Numbered from the stretch's first letter, positions 1 to 7,312 are shown. The stretch: DNA of 7,744 nucleotides from an uncultured Parvularculaceae bacterium (GCA_947259815.1 CAMYNO010000301.1:1-7744), one strand, 5' to 3'. The notes: generated by a model from the letters alone, not told the origin. Numbers and translations: made by a program.

Positions 1-180
1 ATCGATAATCGCTTCGGTGACGCCGGCCTTACGCGCGTGGTCAAGGCCGGGGGCTTTCGGCCTGTTGGAAATCACAAGGGCGACCTCGCCCGGAAATTCC
101 GGGTCGGCGCAGGCGTCGAGCAGCGCTTTTAAATTGGAGCCGCGCCCCGAAATCAGTACGGCGATTTTTCCGCTTGGCAT
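1..180 (-). CDS. purN: Phosphoribosylglycinamide formyltransferase (GART), N-terminal part, cut by window edge
   Basis: The product transfers a formyl group from 10-formyl-tetrahydrofolate to GAR to give FGAR, a cytosolic step of de novo purine synthesis. Only the first 60 codons are in the window; the frame stays open to base 1. The fragment begins MPSGKIAVLISGRGSNLKAL, where SGRGSNL (residues 11-17) is the phosphate-binding loop of the PurN family, and VISNRPKAPGL (36-46) is the conserved strand that follows. The catalytic Asn/His/Asp of the family lie further on and are not visible. The ATG at 178-180 starts 6 bases after the purM stop, with no clear Shine-Dalgarno sequence, so translation is probably coupled to purM. 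Identity is secure from motif and neighbour; completeness cannot be judged. Confidence 0.93.
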   Translation of the reverse strand, partial: MPSGKIAVLISGRGSNLKALLDACADPEFPGEVALVISNRPKAPGLDHARKAGVTEAIID

Positions 181-186
181 GGTCGG

Positions 187-1191
187 CTACGACTTTCGCA
201 CTTCGCCAATAATGCGTGCGGATTCGCCGGCATTATTCAGCACGGAAACAAGGTTGTCGGATTTTTCCGGTGCGCAGACAACGACGCCCCCGACGCCGCA
301 ATTAAACGTGCGGTGCATTGCTTCATCGCTCAAGCCGCCGGCTTCCTTCAGCCAGCCGAAAAGCGGCGGCAAGGGCAGAGCGCCGACATCATAATGCGGC
401 GCCAGACCCTCAGGCATGATGCGCGGGACGTTATCGGTAATTCCGCCGCCGGTAATATGCGCAAAGGCGCGAACATGGCCCGAGCGGATATGCGGTATCA
501 GCGACCTGGTGTAGATCCGTGTAGGCGCAAGCAGTGCATCCCCAAGCGTTACCGAAGCATCGAACGGCGCTGGCGCGTCGAGGAGCGAATCCGTATCGTC
601 GATGATCTTTCGAATGAGCGAATATCCGTTTGAGTGTGCGCCCGACGAGGCGAGCCCGATCAGAATATCGCCGTCGGCCACCCCGGCGGGGAGAAGCGCG
701 CCGCGCTCGGCCGCACCGACGCAAAACCCGGCGAGATCATATTCGCCGTCGGCATACATGCCGGGCATTTCCGCCGTTTCGCCGCCAATGAGGGCGCAGC
801 CGGCTTGCCGGCACCCGTCGGCAATGCCCGACACGACGTTTGCCGCGACCTTCTCATCAAGACCGCCGGTTGCAAAATAGTCGAGAAAAAACAATGGCTC
901 CGCGCCTTGCGCGAGGACGTCGTTGGCGCACATGGCGACAAGGTCGATGCCGATTGTATCGTGGCGATCCATCGCTACGGCGAGCTTCAGTTTTGTGCCG
1001 ACGCCATCCGCCCCGGAGACGAGAATCGGATCGTTAAATCCCGCTGCTTTCAGGTCAAATAGGCCGCCAAAACCGCCCAGCGCCGAATCCGCGCCGGGTC
1101 GCGCCGTCGACTTCGCCATTGGCGAGATCGCTCGGACTAGCCGTTCACCGGCGTCTATATCGACGCCAGCGGATTTATATGCATCGCTCAT
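187..1191 (-). CDS. purM: Phosphoribosylformylglycinamidine cyclo-ligase (AIR synthetase)
   Basis: This cytosolic enzyme closes the imidazole ring: FGAM + ATP gives AIR + ADP + Pi. The product is 334 residues, close to the 345 of the E. coli enzyme. Family motifs appear in order: SGADGVGTKLKLA (59-71, glycine-rich ATP/substrate region), DLVAMCANDVLAQGAEPLFF (83-102), IGGETAEMPGMY (135-146), SSGAHSNGYSLIRK (182-195), HITGGGITDNVPRI (245-258) and FNCGVGGVVV (296-305). The frame can be extended upstream to a TTG at 1209, but an AGGAGG lies between that TTG and the ATG, 6 bases before the ATG. The ATG at 1189-1191 is therefore the start, giving MSDAYKSAGVDI, the usual N-terminus of the family. 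purN follows after 6 bases, so the two form an operon, transcribed divergently from the DUF2066-hdaA-ppk unit. Confidence 0.97.
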   Translation of the reverse strand: MSDAYKSAGVDIDAGERLVRAISPMAKSTARPGADSALGGFGGLFDLKAAGFNDPILVSGADGVGTKLKLAVAMDRHDTIGIDLVAMCANDVLAQGAEPLFFLDYFATGGLDEKVAANVVSGIADGCRQAGCALIGGETAEMPGMYADGEYDLAGFCVGAAERGALLPAGVADGDILIGLASSGAHSNGYSLIRKIIDDTDSLLDAPAPFDASVTLGDALLAPTRIYTRSLIPHIRSGHVRAFAHITGGGITDNVPRIMPEGLAPHYDVGALPLPPLFGWLKEAGGLSDEAMHRTFNCGVGGVVVCAPEKSDNLVSVLNNAGESARIIGEVRKS

Positions 1192-1197
1192 AGCGCC

Positions 1198-1203
1198 CCT
1201 CCT
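1198..1203 (-). promoter_or_regulatory. purM ribosome binding site
   Basis: On the minus strand this reads AGGAGG, a strong Shine-Dalgarno core, with 6 bases between it and the ATG at 1189-1191. It decides the purM start against the upstream in-frame TTG at 1207-1209, which lies 5' of this site. Confidence 0.85.
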
Positions 1204-1322
1204 AGCCAAAGCCGGGGCAGGGGCGCAACTAATTGCTGCTATGGGCTGAAATGGGGTCGTTTCGCCGCGCCGTCGCGGCTATATTGCAACCGCCGCGGGC
1301 CGGGCTGGCGGGCGAGCAGATA

Positions 1323-1329
1323 GAGGTGA
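1323..1329 (+). promoter_or_regulatory. Ribosome binding site of the DUF2066 gene
   Basis: GAGGTGA matches seven bases of the anti-Shine-Dalgarno complement. Nine bases separate it from GTG at 1339 and twelve from ATG at 1342, so spacing slightly favours GTG while codon preference favours ATG. Confidence 0.55.
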
Positions 1330-1341
1330 AAAATCAGCGTG

Positions 1342-2718
1342 ATGGTGCGTTTCCTGTCAATAATTTTCGTCGTCGTTTTAACATGGGCGCAACCGCAAGC
1401 AGCGTTCGCTGTTGGCGAAGACGTTTTCGTCGTTCCCCGCGTCGCCGTGCAGGCTAGGGCGGACAGCGCCACGCAGGCGAAAGCCATCGCGCAACGCGAC
1501 GGTCGGCGACACGCCATGGATATCTTGCTTCGGCGGCTGACCGTTGAAGAGGATTGGCCGCGCCTGCCAACACTCGGCGCCGCCGCACAACCGCAAGTCA
1601 CCGATGTTCTGGAAGGCGCTCAAGAATTTTTTGCGCCGCAGGCGTCGGCGATCTCCGACCAGATGCTGGAGCAACTGGAATCCGGGTTTGAAGTTTACAA
1701 CGAGAAAAGCTCTTCGAAGACGTATCGCGCCTTTATCACCTATCGCTTCAAGCCGGAGTTGGTGCGCAAAGTCCTTAAGGACGCGCAGATCCCGTATAGT
1801 GAGGCGCAAACCCGCACGGCTCTCGTTATTCCGGTTCTCCAGACTGGTAATGGCTTGTATCTCTGGGAGGAGAACAACCCATGGATGGCCGCCTGGAAAG
1901 TACGTCCATATGATAATGAACTAACGCCGTTGATTGCGCCGCTTGGCGATCTTGAAGATTCAGCCAATCTCTCGGCTCGACAGGCGGCGGCGGCAACGCC
2001 CGAGGCGCTCAGTGCAATTGCCGCGCGTTATAATGCGCCACAGGTGATTGTTGCGCATGCTTTTCTACAACAGAAAGACGGCGAAGATAAACTGCGCGTG
2101 CGCTTTATCAGCGGTTATGTAGAACGCCATGGATTTGAGGCAGACTTGCCGGCAGGCGAAATCGTCGGCGCCGATCGGCTAGCGGCGGCACAAGCGCCGA
2201 CCGGAACGCAATTCGGACAGGCGCAACAGGGCGATATTCTTGCAGAAGCGTGGTTTTCCCAGCCGTCAGGTAATTTTCCTATCCTCGCAGAGCGCGCGAT
2301 CGAGGAAACCATTGCGAAATATGCCAAGCCCTGGAAAGAACGTACACTGATCGACCATACGGTGGCGGCGCTTCTTAATGTCAGCGCTGTTTACAATTCA
2401 ATCGCGGAGTGGGGTCAGATTCGTTCGGCTCTGACCGCAACGCCGCTCGTGAACGCCGTGCAGGTTCGTTCGCTTTCGCGCGGCGGCGCCGAGATGGTGA
2501 TCCAGGCTTTTGGCGATCCGGAGAAACTTATCGTTGCGATGGATGCGCAGGGTCTCGTCATGTGGAGTCAGGACGGCGACTATTGGACAATTGCAACGCC
2601 GGCGGCGGCGCAACGCTGGCAAACCACAGAACGTCGCGGCGGGTTATTTGGATCGAATGCGAACGGAACCTCGTCGGTTCAGCCCGCGTCTTATCCGGCC
2701 GCAGATTACGACGATTAG
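1342..2718 (+). CDS. DUF2066 domain-containing exported protein, function unknown
   Basis: I recognise this as a DUF2066-type protein by its overall pattern and its position ahead of hdaA; no molecular function is known to me. The product is 458 residues from the ATG. A signal peptide is plain: Arg3, a hydrophobic core FLSIIFVVVLTW (4-15), then PQAAFA with a likely signal peptidase I cut after Ala23, so the mature protein should be periplasmic or envelope-associated. No lipobox Cys and no second membrane segment are seen. The start of the mature region (FVVPRVAVQARADSATQAKA) and RRHAMDILLRRLT fit the start of the family domain. The last 25 or so residues are Gly/Ser/Asn/Pro-rich and probably disordered. 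A GTG directly before the ATG (1339-1341) is an alternative start and lies closer to the GAGGTGA at 1323-1329. It is the first gene of the rightward unit, 36 bases before hdaA. Confidence 0.82.
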   Translation: MVRFLSIIFVVVLTWAQPQAAFAVGEDVFVVPRVAVQARADSATQAKAIAQRDGRRHAMDILLRRLTVEEDWPRLPTLGAAAQPQVTDVLEGAQEFFAPQASAISDQMLEQLESGFEVYNEKSSSKTYRAFITYRFKPELVRKVLKDAQIPYSEAQTRTALVIPVLQTGNGLYLWEENNPWMAAWKVRPYDNELTPLIAPLGDLEDSANLSARQAAAATPEALSAIAARYNAPQVIVAHAFLQQKDGEDKLRVRFISGYVERHGFEADLPAGEIVGADRLAAAQAPTGTQFGQAQQGDILAEAWFSQPSGNFPILAERAIEETIAKYAKPWKERTLIDHTVAALLNVSAVYNSIAEWGQIRSALTATPLVNAVQVRSLSRGGAEMVIQAFGDPEKLIVAMDAQGLVMWSQDGDYWTIATPAAAQRWQTTERRGGLFGSNANGTSSVQPASYPAADYDD

Positions 2719-2736
2719 AAGCGCAATCAGGGGTGG

Positions 2737-2741
2737 GGAGG
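2737..2741 (+). promoter_or_regulatory. hdaA ribosome binding site
   Basis: GGAGG lies ten bases before GTG 2752 and thirteen before ATG 2755. Spacing favours the GTG; both starts are in the same frame and differ by one residue. Confidence 0.6.
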
Positions 2742-2754
2742 CGATTTCAGCGTG

Positions 2755-3450
2755 ATGGATCGTTCAGCCTTATTGGAAAGGCGGAAGCAGGCGACGCAGC
2801 TCGTACTGCCTTTGCCTAAACACCCGCCGCGATATGACCGCGATGCGTTCCTCATTGCCCCGACGAATGAAGCCGCATGGCGCTCCGCGCGGGCATGGCT
2901 GACCTCGTCAGAGCCTAACTTCATCATTTGCGGACCGGTCGGGTCCGGCAAGACTCATCTGGCGTCAATCCTGGCGGAAGAAAACGGCGCGTTTGTATCG
3001 TGGCAATCGTTTTCAGGCTTGGAAGTTAATCCCGACATCGACCTTGTCGTGCTGGACGATTTGCCTGCGGACGACCCTCGCGCCTTTCTTCTGACCCTTG
3101 AGGAGATAGCTGCCGCCGGAATGCGGGCTATTCTTGTCGGGACGGGTCATCCGGGCGAATGGGCAATGGGCTTTCCGGATTTGCGAACGCGGCTGGAAGC
3201 CATACCGCGCGCCGGGCTCGACCAACCGGACGAAGCACTATTGCGTGCGGTCATTTCGAAAGCATTTGGCGACCGTCAGCTTGTTGTGGACGAAGCCGTT
3301 GTGGAATTCGCTGCGCCGCGATTGCCACGCACATTCGCCAGCGCACTCACCTTTGTCGAATTCGCCGACAATGAAGCTGCGCGGCGTAAGAAAAAAATTA
3401 CCGTTGCACTGGCAAAAGAACTGTTAATGGCGTTCGATGAAGCGCCATAG
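2755..3450 (+). CDS. hdaA: HdaA, DnaA-related AAA+ regulator of replication initiation
   Basis: Hda-type proteins bind the DNA-loaded beta sliding clamp and stimulate ATP hydrolysis by DnaA, lowering active DnaA-ATP after initiation (RIDA). The product is 231 residues from the ATG and has only a AAA+ core: there is no DnaA DNA-binding domain IV, which separates it from DnaA itself. Visible elements are a clamp-binding motif QLVLPL (15-20); Walker A GPVGSGKTH (60-68, Lys66, Thr67); Walker B VVLDD (98-102); a sensor 1 region GTGHP (129-133); the box VII segment PDLRTRL (141-147), where Arg146 is the likely arginine finger; and a sensor 2-like segment LPRTFASAL (190-198, Arg192). GGAGG at 2737-2741 is the ribosome binding site. 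A GTG at 2752 immediately before the ATG is an alternative start. It sits 36 bases after DUF2066 and 19 bases before ppk1, consistent with co-transcription. Confidence 0.93.
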   Translation: MDRSALLERRKQATQLVLPLPKHPPRYDRDAFLIAPTNEAAWRSARAWLTSSEPNFIICGPVGSGKTHLASILAEENGAFVSWQSFSGLEVNPDIDLVVLDDLPADDPRAFLLTLEEIAAAGMRAILVGTGHPGEWAMGFPDLRTRLEAIPRAGLDQPDEALLRAVISKAFGDRQLVVDEAVVEFAAPRLPRTFASALTFVEFADNEAARRKKKITVALAKELLMAFDEAP

Positions 3451-3469
3451 GAACGCAATGTAAATCATC

Positions 3470-5686
3470 ATGGACCAAATCAAGGATTTCAAATTGGCCG
3501 GAGCGGATGACGCAGTACGAGATCTGACGGGTAAAGAGACAGGCGTCGGCGGGATCACCGCTTTGTCGCCGGAGCGATTTATCAATCGCGAGCTGTCCTG
3601 GCTTTCATTCAACACGCGCGTCCTTGAAGAGGCGTTTAACGAAAACCACCCGCTGCTGGAACGACTGCGCTTTTTGTCAATCTCTGCGAGCAACCTTGAT
3701 GAATTTTACATGGTGCGTGTGGCGGGTCTTCGTGGTCAGGTGCGCGAGGGCATTTCCGCACTAAGTCAGGAGGGGCTAACGCCCCAGCAGCAACTGGATT
3801 TGATCGCCGACAAAGCGCTGCTGCTGATTAATGAACAACAGCGTTGTTGGGCGGAGTTGCAACCGCTGATGCGCGAGTCTGGGGTTCTCGTGCTTGGCGA
3901 TGAAGAATTGACGCAAGCCGACAATGATTGGTTGCAGAACGAATTTGACGCAAATATTTTTCCAATCCTGACGCCACTGGCGCTCGATCCGGCTCATCCG
4001 TTTCCGTTCATTCCCAATCTCGGTTTTGTACTTTGTTTTGAACTGGAGCGACCGGATGGGCGCCCCATGCAGGCGTTGTTGCCGGTGCCCAGCAAGATTG
4101 GGCGCTTTATTCGCCTGCCGGAATCGAATGACGAAAACCGCATCAAAAAAGCAGTCCGGTTTATTTCTCTGGAAAATGTCATTGTACGGTTTATCGATCA
4201 CGTTTTTCCATCCTTCAAAGTCGTAAGCCACGGCGCCTTTTCGGTCTTGCGTGACTCTGACGTTGAGGTCGAGGAAGAAGCAGAAGATCTTGTGCGTCTT
4301 TTTGAGTCGATGCTGAAACGACGCCGTCGCGGCGATGTGATCCGCGTTAATTTCGACGCCGCGACGCCGGAAACTATGCGCGCGCTTATCTCTGAAAGGC
4401 TTCAGGCGACGCCGCAGGACATTATTCCTGTGGACGGACTTTTAGGGCTGGCGCAGACGAGCGAGCTAATTCCGGCCGACCGCCAGGATCTGCAATTCAC
4501 AGCGTATGAACCGCGCTTTCCGGAGCGCATTCGCGAACATGGCGGTGATTGTTTCTCCGCCATTCGCGCCAAGGATATTTTGGTTCATCACCCTTATGAA
4601 TCGTTTGACGTTGTCGTGCAGTTCCTGAAACAGGCGGCGGCTGACCCGAAAGTGGTCGCAATAAAACAGACGCTTTATCGAACCTCCAAACAATCCCCGA
4701 TTGTCGAGGCGCTGATCGAAGCCGCCGAAGCGGGCAAAAACGTAACTGCGCTTGTCGAGCTGAAAGCGCGTTTTGACGAAGAAGCCAATATACGCTGGGC
4801 CCGCGCACTGGAACGCGCCGGCGTCAATGTCGTCTATGGGTTTGTCGAATATAAAACCCACGCCAAGCTGTCTCTCGTTGTGCGTCAGGAGTCTGAAGGC
4901 GCGCGTACCTACACCCATGTGGGAACCGGCAATTATCATCCGATTACAGCGAAAATCTATACAGACCTCTCTTTGTTCACTTGCGACCCGGCGATCGGGC
5001 GCGACGCGGCTAAAGTCTTTAACTACATCACGGGTTACGCGGCGCCGTCAGAACTGGAAAAATTCGCGATAGCACCGCTGACCGCGCGGTCGCGAATGAC
5101 AGAATTAATCGACCGGGAAATCAAAAACGCTCGCAAAGGCAAGAAGGCGGCGATCTGGGCCAAGATGAATTCCCTCGTCGATGGCGCCATGATCGACAAA
5201 CTTTATGAAGCATCGCAAGCTGGCGTACGCATCGACCTCATTGTCCGGGGGATTTGTTGTCTGCGGCCGGGCGTGCCGGGCCTTTCCGATAACATCAGCG
5301 TCAAAAGCATTATTGGGCGATTTCTTGAACATGCGCGAATTTACGCATTCGGCGCCGGCGACGCGCTTCCAAACTCGAATGCCGCAGTTTACATCGCGTC
5401 GGCGGATTTGATGCCGCGAAACCTGAATCGCCGGGTCGAAGTCTTCTGCCCAATTGAGAATCCAACGGTGCGGCGTCAGGTGCTGAATTACATCATGGTC
5501 GCCAATCTCAATGACGATGCGCAAAGCTGGGTTCTTCAGCCGGATGGCGAATTCATCCGCGCCAAACATACCGGCAAGTCCGATGCGTTCAGCGTCCACA
5601 CCTATATGATGACGAATCCTAGCCTGTCCGGCCGAGGCGGCGCCATAAAATACAATGCGCCGAAGGCGCTACGCCCCCGCAAGTAA
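3470..5686 (+). CDS. ppk1: Polyphosphate kinase 1
   Basis: Ppk1 polymerises the gamma-phosphate of ATP into inorganic polyphosphate, reversibly, through a phosphohistidine intermediate. At 738 residues it is somewhat longer than the E. coli enzyme (688), partly because about 35 variable residues precede the conserved [13 protein letters not shown] (36-48). [14 protein letters not shown] (74-87) belongs to the N-terminal domain. The phospholipase D-like C-terminal half carries [18 protein letters not shown], then VEYKTHAKL with His464 as the expected autophosphorylated histidine, GTGNYHP (485-491), CCLRPGVPG (Arg599) and [13 protein letters not shown] with the second conserved His at 621. All expected active-site features are present, so the enzyme should be active. 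The ATG at 3470 has only a weak AGGAA 16 bases upstream, and an ATG-TAA start-stop lies between the two, so translation may depend on ribosomes arriving from hdaA. Confidence 0.97.
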   Translation: MDQIKDFKLAGADDAVRDLTGKETGVGGITALSPERFINRELSWLSFNTRVLEEAFNENHPLLERLRFLSISASNLDEFYMVRVAGLRGQVREGISALSQEGLTPQQQLDLIADKALLLINEQQRCWAELQPLMRESGVLVLGDEELTQADNDWLQNEFDANIFPILTPLALDPAHPFPFIPNLGFVLCFELERPDGRPMQALLPVPSKIGRFIRLPESNDENRIKKAVRFISLENVIVRFIDHVFPSFKVVSHGAFSVLRDSDVEVEEEAEDLVRLFESMLKRRRRGDVIRVNFDAATPETMRALISERLQATPQDIIPVDGLLGLAQTSELIPADRQDLQFTAYEPRFPERIREHGGDCFSAIRAKDILVHHPYESFDVVVQFLKQAAADPKVVAIKQTLYRTSKQSPIVEALIEAAEAGKNVTALVELKARFDEEANIRWARALERAGVNVVYGFVEYKTHAKLSLVVRQESEGARTYTHVGTGNYHPITAKIYTDLSLFTCDPAIGRDAAKVFNYITGYAAPSELEKFAIAPLTARSRMTELIDREIKNARKGKKAAIWAKMNSLVDGAMIDKLYEASQAGVRIDLIVRGICCLRPGVPGLSDNISVKSIIGRFLEHARIYAFGAGDALPNSNAAVYIASADLMPRNLNRRVEVFCPIENPTVRRQVLNYIMVANLNDDAQSWVLQPDGEFIRAKHTGKSDAFSVHTYMMTNPSLSGRGGAIKYNAPKALRPRK

Positions 5687-5687
5687 C

Positions 5688-5734
5688 GCCGTCGATGTGA
5701 ATCGTGTATAAGGCGAAAAAGCGTAATCGACGGC
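5688..5734. repeat. 9-bp inverted repeat between ppk1 and ppx
   Basis: GCCGTCGAT (5688-5696) and ATCGACGGC (5726-5734) are perfect reverse complements, separated by 29 bases. The right arm ends four bases before the ppx ATG and covers the position where a Shine-Dalgarno sequence would sit. There is no U-tract after it, so it is not a normal intrinsic terminator. It could be an RNA hairpin that masks the ppx start in read-through transcripts, an operator for a dimeric regulator, or chance. Confidence 0.6.
5707..5712 (+). promoter_or_regulatory. Possible ppx promoter, -10 element
   Basis: TATAAG matches TATAAT at five of six positions and lies 26 bases before the ppx ATG, inside the loop of the inverted repeat. 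A GANTC site (GAATC, 5699-5703), the CcrM methylation sequence of many alphaproteobacteria, is three bases upstream. No good -35 box is seen at 16-18 bases' spacing, so this is a weak call. Confidence 0.3.
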
Positions 5735-5738
5735 CCAT

Positions 5739-7259
5739 ATGCAGACAACGAATATTGACGATGTGGAGACCGCTCAGAACGATAGCGGCAGCCAGTCTGT
5801 GCGGCGGGCTGTCGTCGATATCGGTTCGAATTCCGTCCGTCTGGTGATTTTTGATGGGCCGCTTCGTGCGCCAATGGCGATTTGCAACGAAAAAGCGCTA
5901 TGCGGCCTTGGCCGCGATGTGATGGAAGACGGCGCGCTTAACTCGGTCTCGGTCGATGCCGCACTGGCGACTTTACGGCGATTTCGGATCATTCTCAGCG
6001 CCTATGGCGATCCGCCGACGAGCACGATAGCAACGGCCGCAGTTCGTTCAGCGAAAGACGGCGCGACATTCGTGGACGCCGTTAAGTCGGTCGGATTCGA
6101 CGTGAAGGTCATTTCGGGTCACGAGGAAGCGGAACTGGCCGCTCTCGGCGTGTTCGCCGTTGAGCCGGACGCTCGCGGCCTCGCCGGCGATATGGGCGGC
6201 GGCAGTCTTGAACTTGTTTCGATCAAGAAGGGCGAGGCAACACAGAGTATCAGCCTGCCGATTGGGCCGCTTTCCGTTATGCGCGCAACGGGTGGAAATA
6301 TCAGCAAAGCGCGCGTGCTTATGGAAGAAGCGCTTAAGGACGTATCGTTTCTGAAACGCGGCAAGTACGATGCGCTTTACTCTGTGGGCGGCGCATGGCG
6401 TTCCATCGCCCGCATACACATGAATCTCAAGCATTATCCTTTGTCGGTGTTGCATCGGTACGAATTATCCGCATCGTCAGCCATCGAGGTATGTGACCTG
6501 GTGGCGAAACAGAGCCGCCAGTCTCTTGAAGAAATCCCCGGCATTTCGCGAAAGCGCATCGATACGCTTCCCCTTGCGGCTATTGCGCTGAAGACGTTGC
6601 TCGTGGAAATGGATGCAAAACGCGTCATCGTTTCATCGGGCGGCGTCAGGGAAGGGCTGCTTTATCAGGCGTTGAATAAGCGCCAACGCGATGCAGACCC
6701 CTTGCTGGAAGCTTGCCGGTTCTTTTCCAGTCGTTTCTCGCCGGAACCGCGCTTTGGCGCCGCGGCGTTAAAAGTGGTGGCGCCGCTTTTCAATAACGAC
6801 CCAACGGTAAAATTGCGGATACTTGAGGCTACGGCGGAGCTTGTCGATATCGCAGCCTATTCCCACCCGGACCTGCGCGGTCGCCATGCCTTCGATACGG
6901 CGATTAGCGCGCCTTTTGTCGGCGTCAGTCATAATGAGCGGATATGGATTGCGCTTGCGCTATATTGCCGATATTGCGGGCGCAATGCGCCATTGCCTAA
7001 TGAACAGGCGATCAGCCTGCTCGACTGGGAAACGCAGCAATCCGCGACGCAAGCCGGCCTCGCGCTGCGATTTGCTGCAACCCTTGCGCCTAAATCGCCG
7101 GATCTCCTTAACGGATGCACGCTGATCAAATCCTCCGATGCGCTTATCCTTAATGCGCCGGCGGATCATGAACCCCTGATTGGCGAGACCCCGCGCAAGA
7201 GGCTGGATTCTCTCGCCGCCTCGTTCAGCTTACCGTTAGTTTTGAACTACAGCTCATAA
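5739..7259 (+). CDS. ppx: Exopolyphosphatase, Ppx/GppA family
   Basis: Ppx/GppA enzymes remove terminal phosphates from polyphosphate; some members also hydrolyse pppGpp to ppGpp. Position directly after ppk1 favours exopolyphosphatase as the main role, but sequence alone does not exclude pppGpp activity. The product is 506 residues. The actin-like ASKHA fold shows VVDIGSNSVRLVI (25-37, phosphate-1 loop), TAAVRSAKDG (99-108), ISGHEEAELAALG (125-137, containing the expected catalytic Glu at 129 or 130), GDMGGGSLELV (150-160, phosphate-2 loop), YSVGGAWRSIARIHM (214-228) and SSGGVREGLLYQAL (299-312). The C-terminal third, with HPDLRGRHAFDTA (376-388) and FVGVSHNERIWIALALY (393-409), fits the alpha-helical C-terminal domain of longer Ppx proteins. 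The ATG at 5739 has no obvious Shine-Dalgarno sequence; the first 22 residues are variable and precede the conserved core. Confidence 0.95.
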   Translation: MQTTNIDDVETAQNDSGSQSVRRAVVDIGSNSVRLVIFDGPLRAPMAICNEKALCGLGRDVMEDGALNSVSVDAALATLRRFRIILSAYGDPPTSTIATAAVRSAKDGATFVDAVKSVGFDVKVISGHEEAELAALGVFAVEPDARGLAGDMGGGSLELVSIKKGEATQSISLPIGPLSVMRATGGNISKARVLMEEALKDVSFLKRGKYDALYSVGGAWRSIARIHMNLKHYPLSVLHRYELSASSAIEVCDLVAKQSRQSLEEIPGISRKRIDTLPLAAIALKTLLVEMDAKRVIVSSGGVREGLLYQALNKRQRDADPLLEACRFFSSRFSPEPRFGAAALKVVAPLFNNDPTVKLRILEATAELVDIAAYSHPDLRGRHAFDTAISAPFVGVSHNERIWIALALYCRYCGRNAPLPNEQAISLLDWETQQSATQAGLALRFAATLAPKSPDLLNGCTLIKSSDALILNAPADHEPLIGETPRKRLDSLAASFSLPLVLNYSS

Positions 7260-7272
7260 CTAAATGAAAAAG

Positions 7273-7312
7273 AAAGCGGCCACCGTTACGAAGAACGATG
7301 GCCGCTTTTGTT
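7273..7312. terminator. Bidirectional intrinsic terminator between ppx and the TonB-dependent receptor gene
   Basis: AAAGCGGCCACCGTT (7273-7287) and AACGATGGCCGCTTT (7294-7308) form a 15-position stem around the 6-base loop ACGAAG. In the plus-strand transcript there is one C-A mismatch (7283/7298) and the tail is TTTTGTT. In the minus-strand transcript the same position becomes a G-U wobble, so all 15 positions pair, and the tail reads CTTTTTC. It starts 13 bases after the ppx stop and ends 19 bases before the receptor stop on the other strand, which fits a shared terminator of convergent genes that is somewhat stronger for the receptor. Confidence 0.88.

Larger units (their letters stand above)
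1192..1338. promoter_or_regulatory. Divergent intergenic region between purM and DUF2066
   Basis: About 150 bases separate the two divergent start codons, so both promoters should lie here. No strong consensus promoter stands out. On the plus strand TATATT at 1280-1285 resembles a -10 box, but the matching -35 position (1257-1262, TCGTTT) is poor. The region also holds a short GC hairpin, GCCGCG (1264-1269) and CGCGGC (1274-1279) around a 4-base loop, just upstream of TATATT. The regulatory role follows from gene orientation; the exact elements are only tentative. Confidence 0.4.

Noticed and set aside
634..1062. Plus-strand open frame of 142 codons opposite purM
   Set aside because: It is a shadow of purM; the translated sequence resembles no family I know and is rich in Arg/Ala as expected for antisense of GC-rich coding DNA.
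1192..1209. N-terminal extension of PurM by six residues from a TTG at 1207-1209
   Set aside because: The AGGAGG ribosome binding site lies inside the extension and is well spaced for the ATG at 1191, and homologues begin at that ATG.
2409..2819. Plus-strand open frame spanning the DUF2066-hdaA junction
   Set aside because: It overlaps both real genes in another frame, has low-complexity Arg/Gly/Ala-rich sequence and no ribosome binding site.
5062..5097. Nested dyads in ppk1: palindrome GACCGCGCGGTC (5080-5091) and the flanking pair ATTCGCGA/TCGCGAAT (5062-5069, 5090-5097)
   Set aside because: The bases encode ordinary PPK1 sequence and the region is GC-rich; without third-position conservation there is no reason to call a regulatory site.
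4466..5599. Long minus-strand open frames within ppk1 (4466-4939 and 5105-5599)
   Set aside because: They are antisense to strongly conserved ppk1 codons, have no ribosome binding sites or recognisable family features, and follow from the codon bias of the real gene.
6465..6473. DnaA-box-like TTATCCGCA inside ppx
   Set aside because: It is a single 8-of-9 match in coding sequence with no cluster of boxes or AT-rich element, so chance is sufficient and an origin is not indicated.
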